Assembly (NCBI GenBank): GCA_030151665.1
Contig: JASLDB010000207.1
Location: 1 to 11,006 of the forward strand
DNA from: Neisseriaceae bacterium
GTDB taxonomy: Bacteria; Pseudomonadota; Gammaproteobacteria; Burkholderiales; Neisseriaceae
Direction of reading: 5' to 3'
DNA length: 11,006 nucleotides
The notes under the pieces were generated by a model. That model had not been told where the DNA came from. It did no database searches and saw nothing but the letters and a program-made list of their open reading frames with translations. Both the position numbers and the translations under genes were made by a program. Below are positions 1-7,366 of this stretch, in pieces (positions within the stretch are counted from its first letter, which is position 1; the number at the start of each line of letters is the position of its first letter).

Positions 1-300
1 ATCCAATAAAAAATGCTTTTTAAATGAAATGGTGTCAAACAACTGCTGGTGCATAAAATAGGCATAACTATTGGCATTGTTTGCCGCCAAACCGACATAT
101 TCATCCAAATTGAATGTCACCACTTGGCTAAAGTCCAATGTGCTGTTTCGCCAACAGTCATAAACCGATAACATTGTACTGCCTGTTGCCAAGCCAATCG
201 ATTGCAGTTGCCCTGCATCTTTGGATTTAGCAATACATGAGAACACAAATTCACCCGCTGCAGCTTGATTAGCCACAAATATTCTTTGTAATTTTGACAC
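1..300 (-). CDS. nagB: Glucosamine-6-phosphate deaminase, N-terminal 100 codons (partial)
   Basis: Converts glucosamine 6-phosphate to fructose 6-phosphate and ammonia in the cytosol, the last step of amino-sugar catabolism. The open frame was read by translating the reverse strand; it is intact to the left edge, so the C-terminal part lies outside the window. Visible family signatures are the phosphate-binding loop GLATGST (about residues 38-44) and VVTFNLDEYVGL (about 66-77), whose Asp is the ring-opening catalytic residue in characterised NagB, followed by an NSYAYFMHQQLFD stretch matching the usual SYxxFMxxxFF motif. The start is GTG at 300-298: an in-frame TAG lies three codons upstream, so no earlier start exists, and AGGTAGG just upstream serves as ribosome site. 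It is transcribed divergently from the hydroxyacid dehydrogenase. The rest of any nag operon would lie to the left. The family assignment is very secure; the GTG start is likely. Confidence 0.93.
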   Translation of the reverse strand, partial: MSKLQRIFVANQAAAGEFVFSCIAKSKDAGQLQSIGLATGSTMLSVYDCWRNSTLDFSQVVTFNLDEYVGLAANNANSYAYFMHQQLFDTISFKKHFLLD

Positions 301-317
301 GTTTACCTACCTTTTTA

Positions 318-355
318 ACAATACTTATTATTTGTATTTATAGCCGTATTGTAAA
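318..355 (-). promoter_or_regulatory. Likely nagB sigma70 promoter with an overlapping inverted repeat
   Basis: On the minus strand TTTACA (355-350) and AATAAT (332-327) are each 5/6 matches to the -35 and -10 consensus with an ideal 17-bp spacer, placing the transcription start near 320 and a leader of about 20 nt before the GTG at 300. A 7-bp inverted repeat, ACAATAC (318-324) and GTATTGT (346-352), brackets the promoter, one arm touching the -35 and the other near +1. A repressor site is inferred from this placement; no known NagC or GntR-type operator was recognised. Confidence 0.5.
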
Positions 356-567
356 GGTTAAACAGCAACAATCGTTACTTTTTTAAAGCTTTTTCATCCG
401 TCAAAGCAAGTGTTTTTGGGTGAAATCTCTCACAATTTTGTCATCCTATTTAATCAGATGATTTCATTCAGCATTACCTTATCATTCTCAATTGATTAAG
501 CAAAATTGTCAAACAAGACTATGTATTTATCATCATTTACTGTGAATAAAGAGACGCAAATCACCAC
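356..567. other. Non-coding divergent spacer between nagB and the dehydrogenase gene
   Basis: No open frame with family-like sequence, no tRNA-like fold and no convincing terminator was seen here. The stretch is AT-rich and probably holds the upstream control sequences of the two divergent genes. A single TGTGAATAA (541-549) equals the complement of a weak DnaA box but stands alone. Confidence 0.4.
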
Positions 568-596
568 TTGCATCCCCCCTTTTCTCTGTCTACACT
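568..596 (+). promoter_or_regulatory. Candidate promoter of the hydroxyacid dehydrogenase gene
   Basis: TTGCAT (568-573) and TACACT (591-596) are separated by 17 bp. The -10 matches 4/6 and the -35 matches 3/6, which gives a modest sigma70-type promoter and a leader of about 62 nt. A TTGACA at 634-639 is a perfect -35 word but lies too close to the ATG at 666 to leave room for a -10 and leader. Confidence 0.35.
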
Positions 597-665
597 ATCA
601 CGAACACGAAGAATAAATGGTAAATGACAAATTGACATACCAACCCCAACTCAAGAGAACACCCT

Positions 666-1622
666 ATGCCAAGTACGCACAAAATTGTTTGTTTAGACCG
701 TGGCACATTAATGCCGCTATCCTTTGAGCTTTCATTTGCTCACGAATTAGTCTTATACGATGAAACCCCTGACAATCTGGTGTTAGAACGCATTCATGAT
801 GCTGATATTGTGATTAGCAATAAAGTCAAACTAACTGCCAAACAGCTAGCCCAATGCCCTAACCTGAAAATGATTGCAATTGCAGCAACAGGCTTTAACC
901 ACATCGACACCCACTATTGCCGTGAAAATGGCATTGTGGTGAGCAATATCCAAGCTTATGGCAACGATGCTGTGGCAGAGCATGCTTTTATGTTGATGAT
1001 GGCTTTAATGCGTCAATTGCCCGCTTATCAGCGTGATGTTGCTGCAGGCCTATGGCAAAATTCACCTTATTTTTGTCATTTTGGCGCACCCATTCGGGAT
1101 ATCAATGGTAAAACCTTGGCCATTTTTGGCAAAGGTGGCATTGGTCAAGCATTGGCAACTCGTGCCCAAGCCTTTGGCATGAATGTCATTTATGCAGAAC
1201 ACAAAAATGCCATGGGGTGCCGCGATGGTTATGTACCATTTACTGATGCCATCGCAACAGCTGATGTATTGTCACTACACTGCCCATTAAATGATCAAAC
1301 CCGTAACATGATTGATGAAAAAGAACTGCAAAGCATGAAGCAAGGTGCTGTATTAATCAATGTGGGTCGTGGGGGACTCGTCAATGAATTGGCTTTGATT
1401 GCAGCATTAAAATATGGTCAATTGGGTGGTGCTGGCTTTGATGTTTTAACCGAAGAGCCTCCAATTAACGGTAATCCTTTATTATCCACTCGCCTCCCCC
1501 ACCTGATTGTCACGCCACACATGGCTTGGGGCAGCCAAGAAGCCATGAGTCGATTATTCTATATGTTATGCGATAATATTAATGCATTTGTGGCGGGCAA
1601 GCCGCAATGTGTGGTGTCTTAA
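666..1622 (+). CDS. hprA: D-2-hydroxyacid dehydrogenase, glycerate/hydroxypyruvate reductase type
   Basis: Cytosolic NAD(P)-dependent oxidoreductase of the D-isomer-specific 2-hydroxyacid dehydrogenase family, which interconverts 2-oxoacids and D-2-hydroxyacids; the C-terminal TPHMAWGS block resembles glycerate dehydrogenases (hydroxypyruvate to D-glycerate). At 318 residues it has the normal length. The Rossmann glycine motif GKGGIG is at 155-160, with Glu178 at the end of the next strand, suggesting NAD(H) preference. The catalytic trio is present: Arg235 in INVGRGG, Glu264 in LTEEPP and His285 in TPHMAW. The ATG is preceded by AAGAGA at 653-658 with a 7-nt gap. It stands alone, with its own terminator downstream. 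Family membership is secure; the exact substrate, and so the symbol hprA, is inferred, and other 2-oxoacids remain possible. Confidence 0.88.
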   Translation: MPSTHKIVCLDRGTLMPLSFELSFAHELVLYDETPDNLVLERIHDADIVISNKVKLTAKQLAQCPNLKMIAIAATGFNHIDTHYCRENGIVVSNIQAYGNDAVAEHAFMLMMALMRQLPAYQRDVAAGLWQNSPYFCHFGAPIRDINGKTLAIFGKGGIGQALATRAQAFGMNVIYAEHKNAMGCRDGYVPFTDAIATADVLSLHCPLNDQTRNMIDEKELQSMKQGAVLINVGRGGLVNELALIAALKYGQLGGAGFDVLTEEPPINGNPLLSTRLPHLIVTPHMAWGSQEAMSRLFYMLCDNINAFVAGKPQCVVS

Positions 1623-1650
1623 ATCACCACACATGAATCATCCAATATTG

Positions 1651-1676
1651 ACAGCAGCTTAATCGCTGCTGTTTTT
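1651..1676 (+). terminator. Rho-independent terminator after the dehydrogenase gene
   Basis: ACAGCAGC (1651-1658) and GCTGCTGT (1665-1672) form a perfect 8-bp stem around a 6-nt loop and run into a T-tract ending at 1676. It lies 29 bp after the stop codon and separates this gene from the phytase-like gene. Confidence 0.85.
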
Positions 1677-1742
1677 CATTATTCTGTCATCGACTTCCCC
1701 TAATATGCCTCTACATTTAACCATGCATTTCAAGGGAAAAAC

Positions 1743-3092
1743 ATGTTCAAGCCATTTTTGGTGGGTTCATTACTCATCGCCAGTATCACCAGTGCTTTTG
1801 CTGCCAAAGAAGCACCTGCCACTTTGGCAGGTCATGCTCTATTGCCAGTGACCGCCACCGTTGCCACACCCAGTGATGCACCAAGCGATATGCAAATCAG
1901 TGGCAAATACACCACGGATAAACGCCTAGAAAAATTAAAAAGCTTGGAAGGCTCATCCAATAGTCGCCCAACAGGCCAATACATTCCCATTCAAGGCCAA
2001 TCCTTACAAGGGCATTCTGGCATCAAAAAAATGGCCGATGGTAGTTATTGGGTGTTAACAGACAATGGTTTTGGCAACAAAATGAACTCACCAGACTCCA
2101 TGCTGTATTTAACCCAATACGATATCAACTTTAAAAATGGTCAAGTCACACCACTCAAAACCATTTTCTTGCATGATCCCGACAAAAAAGTACCTTTTCA
2201 TCTGGTCAATGAAAGCAGCACCAAGCGCTACTTAACAGGACGAGATTTTGATCCTGAGAGTTTTCAGTTTACGCAAGACGCATTGTGGATTGGTGATGAA
2301 TTTGGCCCTTATCTAATCAAAGCGGACAAAGCAGGTAAAGTATTGGCTGTATTTAACACCGAAGTGGATGGTAAAGTGGTGCAATCACCTGACAACCACA
2401 CTTTACAATCACCTGGCGCAGCAGATGCCAGTAGCATGAACTTTGCCGTTAATCGCTCCAAAGGCTTCGAAGGCATGGCATTATCCAAAGATGGCAAAAT
2501 GCTCTACCCCTTATTAGAAGGCGCATTGTGGGATAACCAAACCAAACAATATGAAAACAGCACAGGCAAACGCTATTTGCGTGTATTGGAGTTTGACACC
2601 AGCAAAAACAACTGGACAGGTCGCTCTTGGCAATATGTGTTAGAAGCCAATCACCATGCCATTGGTGACTTTAATATGATTAACCAAAACCATGGTTTGA
2701 TTATTGAGCGTGACAATGGCGAAGGAACCACTGATAAAGCTTGTCAAAACAATGTTGATACCAAGCATTGCTTTGACAAAGACAACTTGGCACAATTTAA
2801 ACGGGTTTACAATATTCGTTTTGATGACAGCAATGTGGGTCAAGCAGTCGAAAAAGTCGCCTATATTGATTTAATGAAGATTCAAGACCCGAAAAAACTG
2901 GCAAGAAAACCATTAAATAACGGTGTGTTTACTTTCCCATTTTTTACCATTGAAAATGTTGATGTGGTGGATGAAAACCACATTATCGTGGGCAATGACA
3001 ATAATTATCCATTTTCATCTAGCCGAGAACCCAATAAAGCAGATGACAATGAGTTTATTTTACTCAATGTACCCAAACTATTGCGCCCTTAA
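1743..3092 (+). CDS. Secreted phytase-like / esterase-like beta-propeller protein
   Basis: Belongs to the family annotated as 'esterase-like activity of phytase' (Phytase-like domain), probable periplasmic or exported beta-propeller proteins whose true substrates are mostly unknown. Residues 1-20 form a signal peptide: Lys3, a hydrophobic core, then Ala18-Phe19-Ala20 as the signal peptidase I site. The mature part (about 75-445) carries the family blocks: LTDNGFG (105-111), GRDFDPESF (166-174), WIGDEFGPY (182-190), KGFEGMALS (240-248), IERDNGEG (321-328) and a C-terminal IENVDVVDENHIIVGNDNN (403-421), followed by SSSREPN. The many Asp and Glu in these blocks suggest metal binding. Cys334 and Cys343 may form a disulfide. 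AAGGGA at 1732-1737 is the ribosome site. It appears monocistronic between two terminators. Family assignment is firm; phytate or phosphoester cleavage is unproven. Confidence 0.85.
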   Translation: MFKPFLVGSLLIASITSAFAAKEAPATLAGHALLPVTATVATPSDAPSDMQISGKYTTDKRLEKLKSLEGSSNSRPTGQYIPIQGQSLQGHSGIKKMADGSYWVLTDNGFGNKMNSPDSMLYLTQYDINFKNGQVTPLKTIFLHDPDKKVPFHLVNESSTKRYLTGRDFDPESFQFTQDALWIGDEFGPYLIKADKAGKVLAVFNTEVDGKVVQSPDNHTLQSPGAADASSMNFAVNRSKGFEGMALSKDGKMLYPLLEGALWDNQTKQYENSTGKRYLRVLEFDTSKNNWTGRSWQYVLEANHHAIGDFNMINQNHGLIIERDNGEGTTDKACQNNVDTKHCFDKDNLAQFKRVYNIRFDDSNVGQAVEKVAYIDLMKIQDPKKLARKPLNNGVFTFPFFTIENVDVVDENHIIVGNDNNYPFSSSREPNKADDNEFILLNVPKLLRP

Positions 3093-3111
3093 AATTGGAT
3101 AAGCCAATAAC

Positions 3112-3141
3112 AAAAAACCGAAGCCTTGGCTTCGGTTTTTT
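3112..3141. terminator. Bidirectional terminator between the phytase-like gene and putA
   Basis: CCGAAGCC (3118-3125) and GGCTTCGG (3128-3135) form a GC-rich hairpin, flanked by six A on the left (3112-3117) and six T on the right (3136-3141). The A and T runs give a U-tract in either direction, so the one hairpin can end both convergent transcripts: the phytase-like gene (stop at 3092) and putA (stop at 3156). Confidence 0.92.
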
Positions 3142-3155
3142 GTGGTCTAACAATA

Positions 3156-6100
3156 TTAACCAATCATCATCAAATTGGCATTGCCACCAGCAGCGGCAGT
3201 ATTCACACTGATCGAGCGCTCAACCAACAAACGCAACAGTGGAATACAACGTTCACCACGCGCAAATGCAGCCACGCCAATGATTGCACCTGCTTTTTCG
3301 GACAAGGCTTGGTTCACCATTAACAATTGGTCAGCATCACCGTGGAACAATACACTATCAATCAACACATCTTCTGCTAAATAATCTGCAACCAACTGTA
3401 CATGTGCTTGTATGGCTTTGGGCAATGACTTAAACACTGCTTCGGTTAAAGCATTGCGCACCCAAACGGCTTTACTACCTGCTGATAATACCGCCACCAA
3501 CTGGCTTAACAAATCACCTTTTTCATCCGCCAAGCACAAAACACAGTCACGTGCGACCAAAGCATAGGTATTGTCTTCACCTGTTGGACCTGTTAACAAG
3601 ATTTCTGTGCCCACCAAAATCGGTGCGTCTTGAGCCAATTGTGCCACATCACCCAGATTCTCTTGCTGTAAGTAATCCACCAAGGCTGTTAGCAATGGTT
3701 TATCCAAACTGTTTAATATGGTTTGTTGTTGGGTAAACGCGGCTTGATTCAACGAAGCAATGCTACTCACCACGCTCTCTTGTGGGTAAGTCGACAATAA
3801 GCGATGCATGTACAAAGGACCACCAGCTTTGGGTCCCGTACCAGACAAACCTTCACCACCAAATGGCTGCACACCCACCACAGCACCCACCATGTTACGA
3901 TTCACATACATATTGCCTGCATGACCTTGCGCCACGATGGTTTCGGTGGTTTCATCAATACGGGTGTGCACACCCATGGTCAAACCATAACCTGTGCCAT
4001 TAATGTCTTGGATTAATTGTGGCAAAGCTTCACGGCGATAGCGCAATACATGCAGCACGGGACCAAATACCTCTTGTTTGAGTTCGGCAATGCTATCAAT
4101 CTCAATAATGGTTGGTGCCACGAAGAAACCTGCTTTTTCATCAAATCGGTCATCACGATACCACTGTGTCACTTTTTTCCCTGCATCGCGCATGGCTTCA
4201 ATGTGATTATCAATATTGGCTTTGGCTTCGGCATCAATCACAGGCCCAATGTCCACGGCCAAATCATCAGGCGAACCCAAACGATATTCAGCAATAGCAC
4301 CTTTTAACATGGTAATAACACGATCTGCACTTTCGTTTTGTACACACAAAACACGCAGTGCCGAACAACGCTGACCTGCACTGTCAAAAGCAGATGCCAC
4401 CACATCCATCACCACTTGTTCAGTAAGCGCCGATGAATCCACAATCATGGCATTTTGACCGCCAGTTTCTGCAATCAGTGGAATCGGTTGACCATTATCA
4501 TCCAAGCGATTGGCAATGTTTTTGGCCAACAATCGCGCCACTTCAGTAGAGCCTGTGAACATCACCCCTTTTACACGGGCATCTTTCACCAAAGCATCCC
4601 CCACCACATGGCCTTCACCTGGCAACAGTTGCACCACACCAGCAGGAACACCAGCAGCCAGCAAAATACGAATGGCTTCAGCAGCCACGAGTGGCGTTTG
4701 TTCAGCAGGTTTGGCAATTACCACATTGCCTGCTGCCAAAGCTGCACCCACTTGGCCCGTGAAAATCGCCAATGGGAAATTCCATGGACTAATACACAAA
4801 ACCGTACCCAATGGACGATGGCTGTCATTTTTGAATTGATTGTTGGCTTGATTGGCATAAAAACGCAAGAAGTCGATGGCTTCACGCACTTCGGCAATCG
4901 CATTGGCAAATGTTTTACCTGCTTCACGTACCAATAAACCCATCAAAATTTCGGTTTTCTCTTGCATCAAATCCGCTGCATTATTCAATGCAGCAGCTCG
5001 CTCTACTGGTGAAGCCGATTGCCAAATTGGGGCAACATTTTGTGCAACATCCAAAGCTTTGCTGGCTTCTTCTAAACTGGCAAAACGGCTGTAACCCACC
5101 ACATCAGCTTGATTCGCAGGATTTAACACAGAATAAGTTGTGCCTTCTTCAGCTTCACTGTCTAAAATTGGCAATGCCAACCAAGGTGTTTGGCTCGAAT
5201 GCAATAAGGCAGCAGATAATGATGCCAAACGGTGTTCATTCGATAAATCCACACCAAATGAATTAACTCGCTCAGAACCATACAAATGATGTGGCAACAC
5301 AATTTTGTCATGGCCCAAACCCACGACACCACTGGCATCGGCTGCTTTTTCCACCACCAATACAGGGTCAATCACCAAGTCTTCTGCGGCATTGTTTGGG
5401 TCGGCAATCAAATTGACAAACGAGGTATTGGCACCGTTTTCCAATAAGCGGCGCACCAAATACGCCAATAGGGTTTCGTGTGTGCCCACAGGCGCATACA
5501 CACGGCATGGTACGCCCAATTGACCTTCACCCTCACCCACTACATATTGGTATAGTGGCTCACCCATGCCATGTAAACACTGGAACTCATATTGACCTTG
5601 GCGATGGCTGCGACCGGCTAATTGGAAAATCGATGCCAAGGTTCTGGCATTGTGCGAGGCAAATTGTGGATAAATTTCATTTTTCGCTGCCAACAATTTA
5701 CGCGCGCAAGCCAAGTAAGAAATATCGGTGTGCACTTTTCGCGTGTAAACCGGATAATCTTCCAAACCTTCAATTTGTGCCAATTTGATTTCACTGTCCC
5801 AATACGCGCCTTTCACCAAGCGCACCATCAAGCGATGGTTCGTTCGTTTGCCCAAATCAACTAAATAATCAATCACAAATGGACAACGCTTTTGATAAGC
5901 CTGAATCACAAAGCCAATGCCATTCCAGCCCGACAAACTCGGTTCATGACACAAACGCTCCAATAAATCCAAAGACAATTCCAAGCGATTCGCTTCTTCA
6001 GCATCAATGTTCACGCCAATATTGTATTCTTTGGCCATCAACATCAATTCCAATACACGTGGATACAATTCATCCATTACACGATCGTATTGGGCACGGT

Positions 6101-7097
6101 TATAGCGCGGATGCAATGCAGATAATTTAATCGAAATACCGGGGCCTTGGTAAATACCACGACCATTCGATGCCTTACCAATGGCATGAATCGCTTGGCG
6201 ATATGACTGCATGTAGGCTTGAGCATCGGCTTCGGTTAATGCCGCTTCGCCCAACATATCATATGAATACAAAAAGCCCTTGGCTTCCATTTCATTGGCA
6301 TTGGCCAAGGCTTCGGCAATGTTCTCACCACAAACAAACTGCTCACCCATTAGGCGCATCGCCATGTCTACACTTTTGCGAATCAATGGCGAACCACTTT
6401 TGGCCAATAAACCATTCAAAGCAGTCGATAGCTTTTTCTCGCTGTGGGTTGCCACGAGTTTGCCCGTCAACATCAAGCCCCAAGTGGCGGCATTCACAAA
6501 CATTGAGCCACCGCCCAAATGCGCTTTCCAATCGCCTTTGCCAATTTTGTCACGAATCAACGCATCTCGGGTTGCTTTATCAGGAATGCGCAATAAGGCT
6601 TCTGCCATGCACATTAAGGCAATGCCTTCTTGTGAGGACAAGGCATATTCTTGTAATAAATCTTGGACAATACCCGCTTTGCCAACACTCTTCTTTTGGC
6701 TTCGTAATTTTTCAACCAAAGATTTGGCCAAATCAAATACCGCTTGGTTGTCTTTGCTGCTAAATCGTGCCGATTCGAGCAACATGGAAATCATTTCATT
6801 TTCAGGTCGTCGATAAGCGGCCGTGATACTAGAACGCAAAAAGCTTTGCGGTAAAATATTTTGAGCAAAATTTAAAAATGGGGCATTATTCAATGCATCT
6901 TCCATCGTTTCTAACTCTGCATTTTCCATCATGGCAATTTCATCAACACTTTTGCCTTGTTCTAATAAATGCAAATAATGAAAAATAGCTTGTTTTAATA
7001 ACCAATGCTGGGTGCGCCCCACTTGCTCACTGGCTGTTTTTAATCGTGTGCGAGTGTGCTCATCAAGCTTGACGCCCACAGTGGTTTGATTCGACAT
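3156..7097 (-). CDS. putA: Trifunctional PutA: proline dehydrogenase, glutamate-semialdehyde dehydrogenase and put repressor
   Basis: Oxidises L-proline to pyrroline-5-carboxylate with FAD (peripheral membrane), then the semialdehyde to glutamate with NAD+; without proline it represses the put genes. The 1313 residues match the E. coli-type full-length enzyme. Domains: a ribbon-helix-helix (about 6-48, TTVGVKLDEHTR... then RTQHWLLKQAIF); the proline dehydrogenase barrel (about 250-565) with IDAEE, RLVKGAYWDSE and the substrate-binding Arg pair at 549-550 in LVRRLLENGANTS; the aldehyde dehydrogenase domain (about 640-1100) with Asn773 in SPWNFP, Glu877 in AETGGQN and nucleophile Cys911 in GQRCSA; and the C-terminal domain ending GGNANLMMIG. 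The start is ATG at 7097, preceded by AGAGGA six bases upstream; a TTG seven codons earlier would be in frame but lies upstream of that ribosome site. It is divergent from putP. No truncation or missing catalytic residue was seen. Confidence 0.97.
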   Translation of the reverse strand: MSNQTTVGVKLDEHTRTRLKTASEQVGRTQHWLLKQAIFHYLHLLEQGKSVDEIAMMENAELETMEDALNNAPFLNFAQNILPQSFLRSSITAAYRRPENEMISMLLESARFSSKDNQAVFDLAKSLVEKLRSQKKSVGKAGIVQDLLQEYALSSQEGIALMCMAEALLRIPDKATRDALIRDKIGKGDWKAHLGGGSMFVNAATWGLMLTGKLVATHSEKKLSTALNGLLAKSGSPLIRKSVDMAMRLMGEQFVCGENIAEALANANEMEAKGFLYSYDMLGEAALTEADAQAYMQSYRQAIHAIGKASNGRGIYQGPGISIKLSALHPRYNRAQYDRVMDELYPRVLELMLMAKEYNIGVNIDAEEANRLELSLDLLERLCHEPSLSGWNGIGFVIQAYQKRCPFVIDYLVDLGKRTNHRLMVRLVKGAYWDSEIKLAQIEGLEDYPVYTRKVHTDISYLACARKLLAAKNEIYPQFASHNARTLASIFQLAGRSHRQGQYEFQCLHGMGEPLYQYVVGEGEGQLGVPCRVYAPVGTHETLLAYLVRRLLENGANTSFVNLIADPNNAAEDLVIDPVLVVEKAADASGVVGLGHDKIVLPHHLYGSERVNSFGVDLSNEHRLASLSAALLHSSQTPWLALPILDSEAEEGTTYSVLNPANQADVVGYSRFASLEEASKALDVAQNVAPIWQSASPVERAAALNNAADLMQEKTEILMGLLVREAGKTFANAIAEVREAIDFLRFYANQANNQFKNDSHRPLGTVLCISPWNFPLAIFTGQVGAALAAGNVVIAKPAEQTPLVAAEAIRILLAAGVPAGVVQLLPGEGHVVGDALVKDARVKGVMFTGSTEVARLLAKNIANRLDDNGQPIPLIAETGGQNAMIVDSSALTEQVVMDVVASAFDSAGQRCSALRVLCVQNESADRVITMLKGAIAEYRLGSPDDLAVDIGPVIDAEAKANIDNHIEAMRDAGKKVTQWYRDDRFDEKAGFFVAPTIIEIDSIAELKQEVFGPVLHVLRYRREALPQLIQDINGTGYGLTMGVHTRIDETTETIVAQGHAGNMYVNRNMVGAVVGVQPFGGEGLSGTGPKAGGPLYMHRLLSTYPQESVVSSIASLNQAAFTQQQTILNSLDKPLLTALVDYLQQENLGDVAQLAQDAPILVGTEILLTGPTGEDNTYALVARDCVLCLADEKGDLLSQLVAVLSAGSKAVWVRNALTEAVFKSLPKAIQAHVQLVADYLAEDVLIDSVLFHGDADQLLMVNQALSEKAGAIIGVAAFARGERCIPLLRLLVERSISVNTAAAGGNANLMMIG

Positions 7098-7152
7098 GTT
7101 TTTTCCTCTATATCTCAATGTAGCCAGCTAATTAAAGCCAAACATTTCCGAT

Positions 7153-7180
7153 ATTAAACCAAGCCCCAAAAAAGGTGCAA
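7153..7180 (-). promoter_or_regulatory. Likely putA promoter
   Basis: On the minus strand TTGCAC (7180-7175) and TTTAAT (7158-7153) are separated by 16 bp; the -10 is a 5/6 match. The -35 lies inside the GTTGCA operator word, so a bound PutA would block RNA polymerase directly. The leader to the ATG at 7097 would be roughly 50 nt. Confidence 0.45.
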
Positions 7181-7209
7181 CCTTTTTTTACAAAAGGTAC
7201 AACTTTTTT
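7168..7209. promoter_or_regulatory. Putative PutA operator: two GGTRCAAC repeats 22 bp apart
   Basis: Two related elements follow one another: GGTGCAACC centred in a perfect inverted repeat AAAAAAGGT (7168-7176) / ACCTTTTTT (7180-7188), and GGTACAACT at 7196-7204 within a matching A-run/T-run context. The complement of the first contains GTTGCA, the operator word reported for E. coli PutA; the second reads GTTGTA. The 22-bp repeat spacing is about two helical turns, so two RHH dimers could bind one face. A further TTTGCA (7257-7262) lies nearer putP. That PutA binds here is inferred from the RHH domain and this match. Confidence 0.6.
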
Positions 7210-7250
7210 ATTTTTTAATTCACAAACAAAAATATACTGTGTTAACCTTG

Positions 7251-7287
7251 GCAAAGTTTGCATCAAAAAACACATAAATCATACAAT
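7251..7287 (+). promoter_or_regulatory. Candidate putP promoter with a GCAAAGTTTGC palindrome at the -35
   Basis: TTGCAT (7258-7263) and TACAAT (7282-7287, 5/6 match) have an 18-bp spacer and would give a leader of about 75 nt before the putP ATG. The 11-bp palindrome GCAAAGTTTGC (7251-7261) overlaps the -35 and contains a GTTGCA-like word, so it may be another PutA site. TTGGCA at 7248-7253 is a better -35 word, but no good -10 lies at the right distance. Confidence 0.35.
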
Positions 7288-7366
7288 AACAACCATAACA
7301 AGATGCTTACCTAAAGGACGTTTCCAAAAGAAATAGCATGCTTGGTTTTAAATAAGGAGAACTTTT

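Noticed and set aside
541..549. TGTGAATAA, complement of a TTATTCACA DnaA-like box
   Set aside because: It is a single imperfect box without companions or an AT-rich unwinding tract, so it is likely chance.
634..639. Perfect TTGACA upstream of the dehydrogenase gene
   Set aside because: Only 26 bp separate it from the ATG; a -10 would fall at 657-662 (AACACC-like, no match) and leave no proper leader.
5897..5905. GCCTGAA word resembling the core of a Neisseriaceae uptake sequence
   Set aside because: It occurs once, inside putA, without the conserved flanking bases of any known dialect.
3175..6816. Many open frames antisense to putA, up to 197 codons (for example 6170-6763 plus strand)
   Set aside because: Their translations are low-complexity mixtures rich in His, Cys, Pro and Ser with no family resemblance, and they lie wholly within a perfectly conserved putA frame. 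They are composition shadows.
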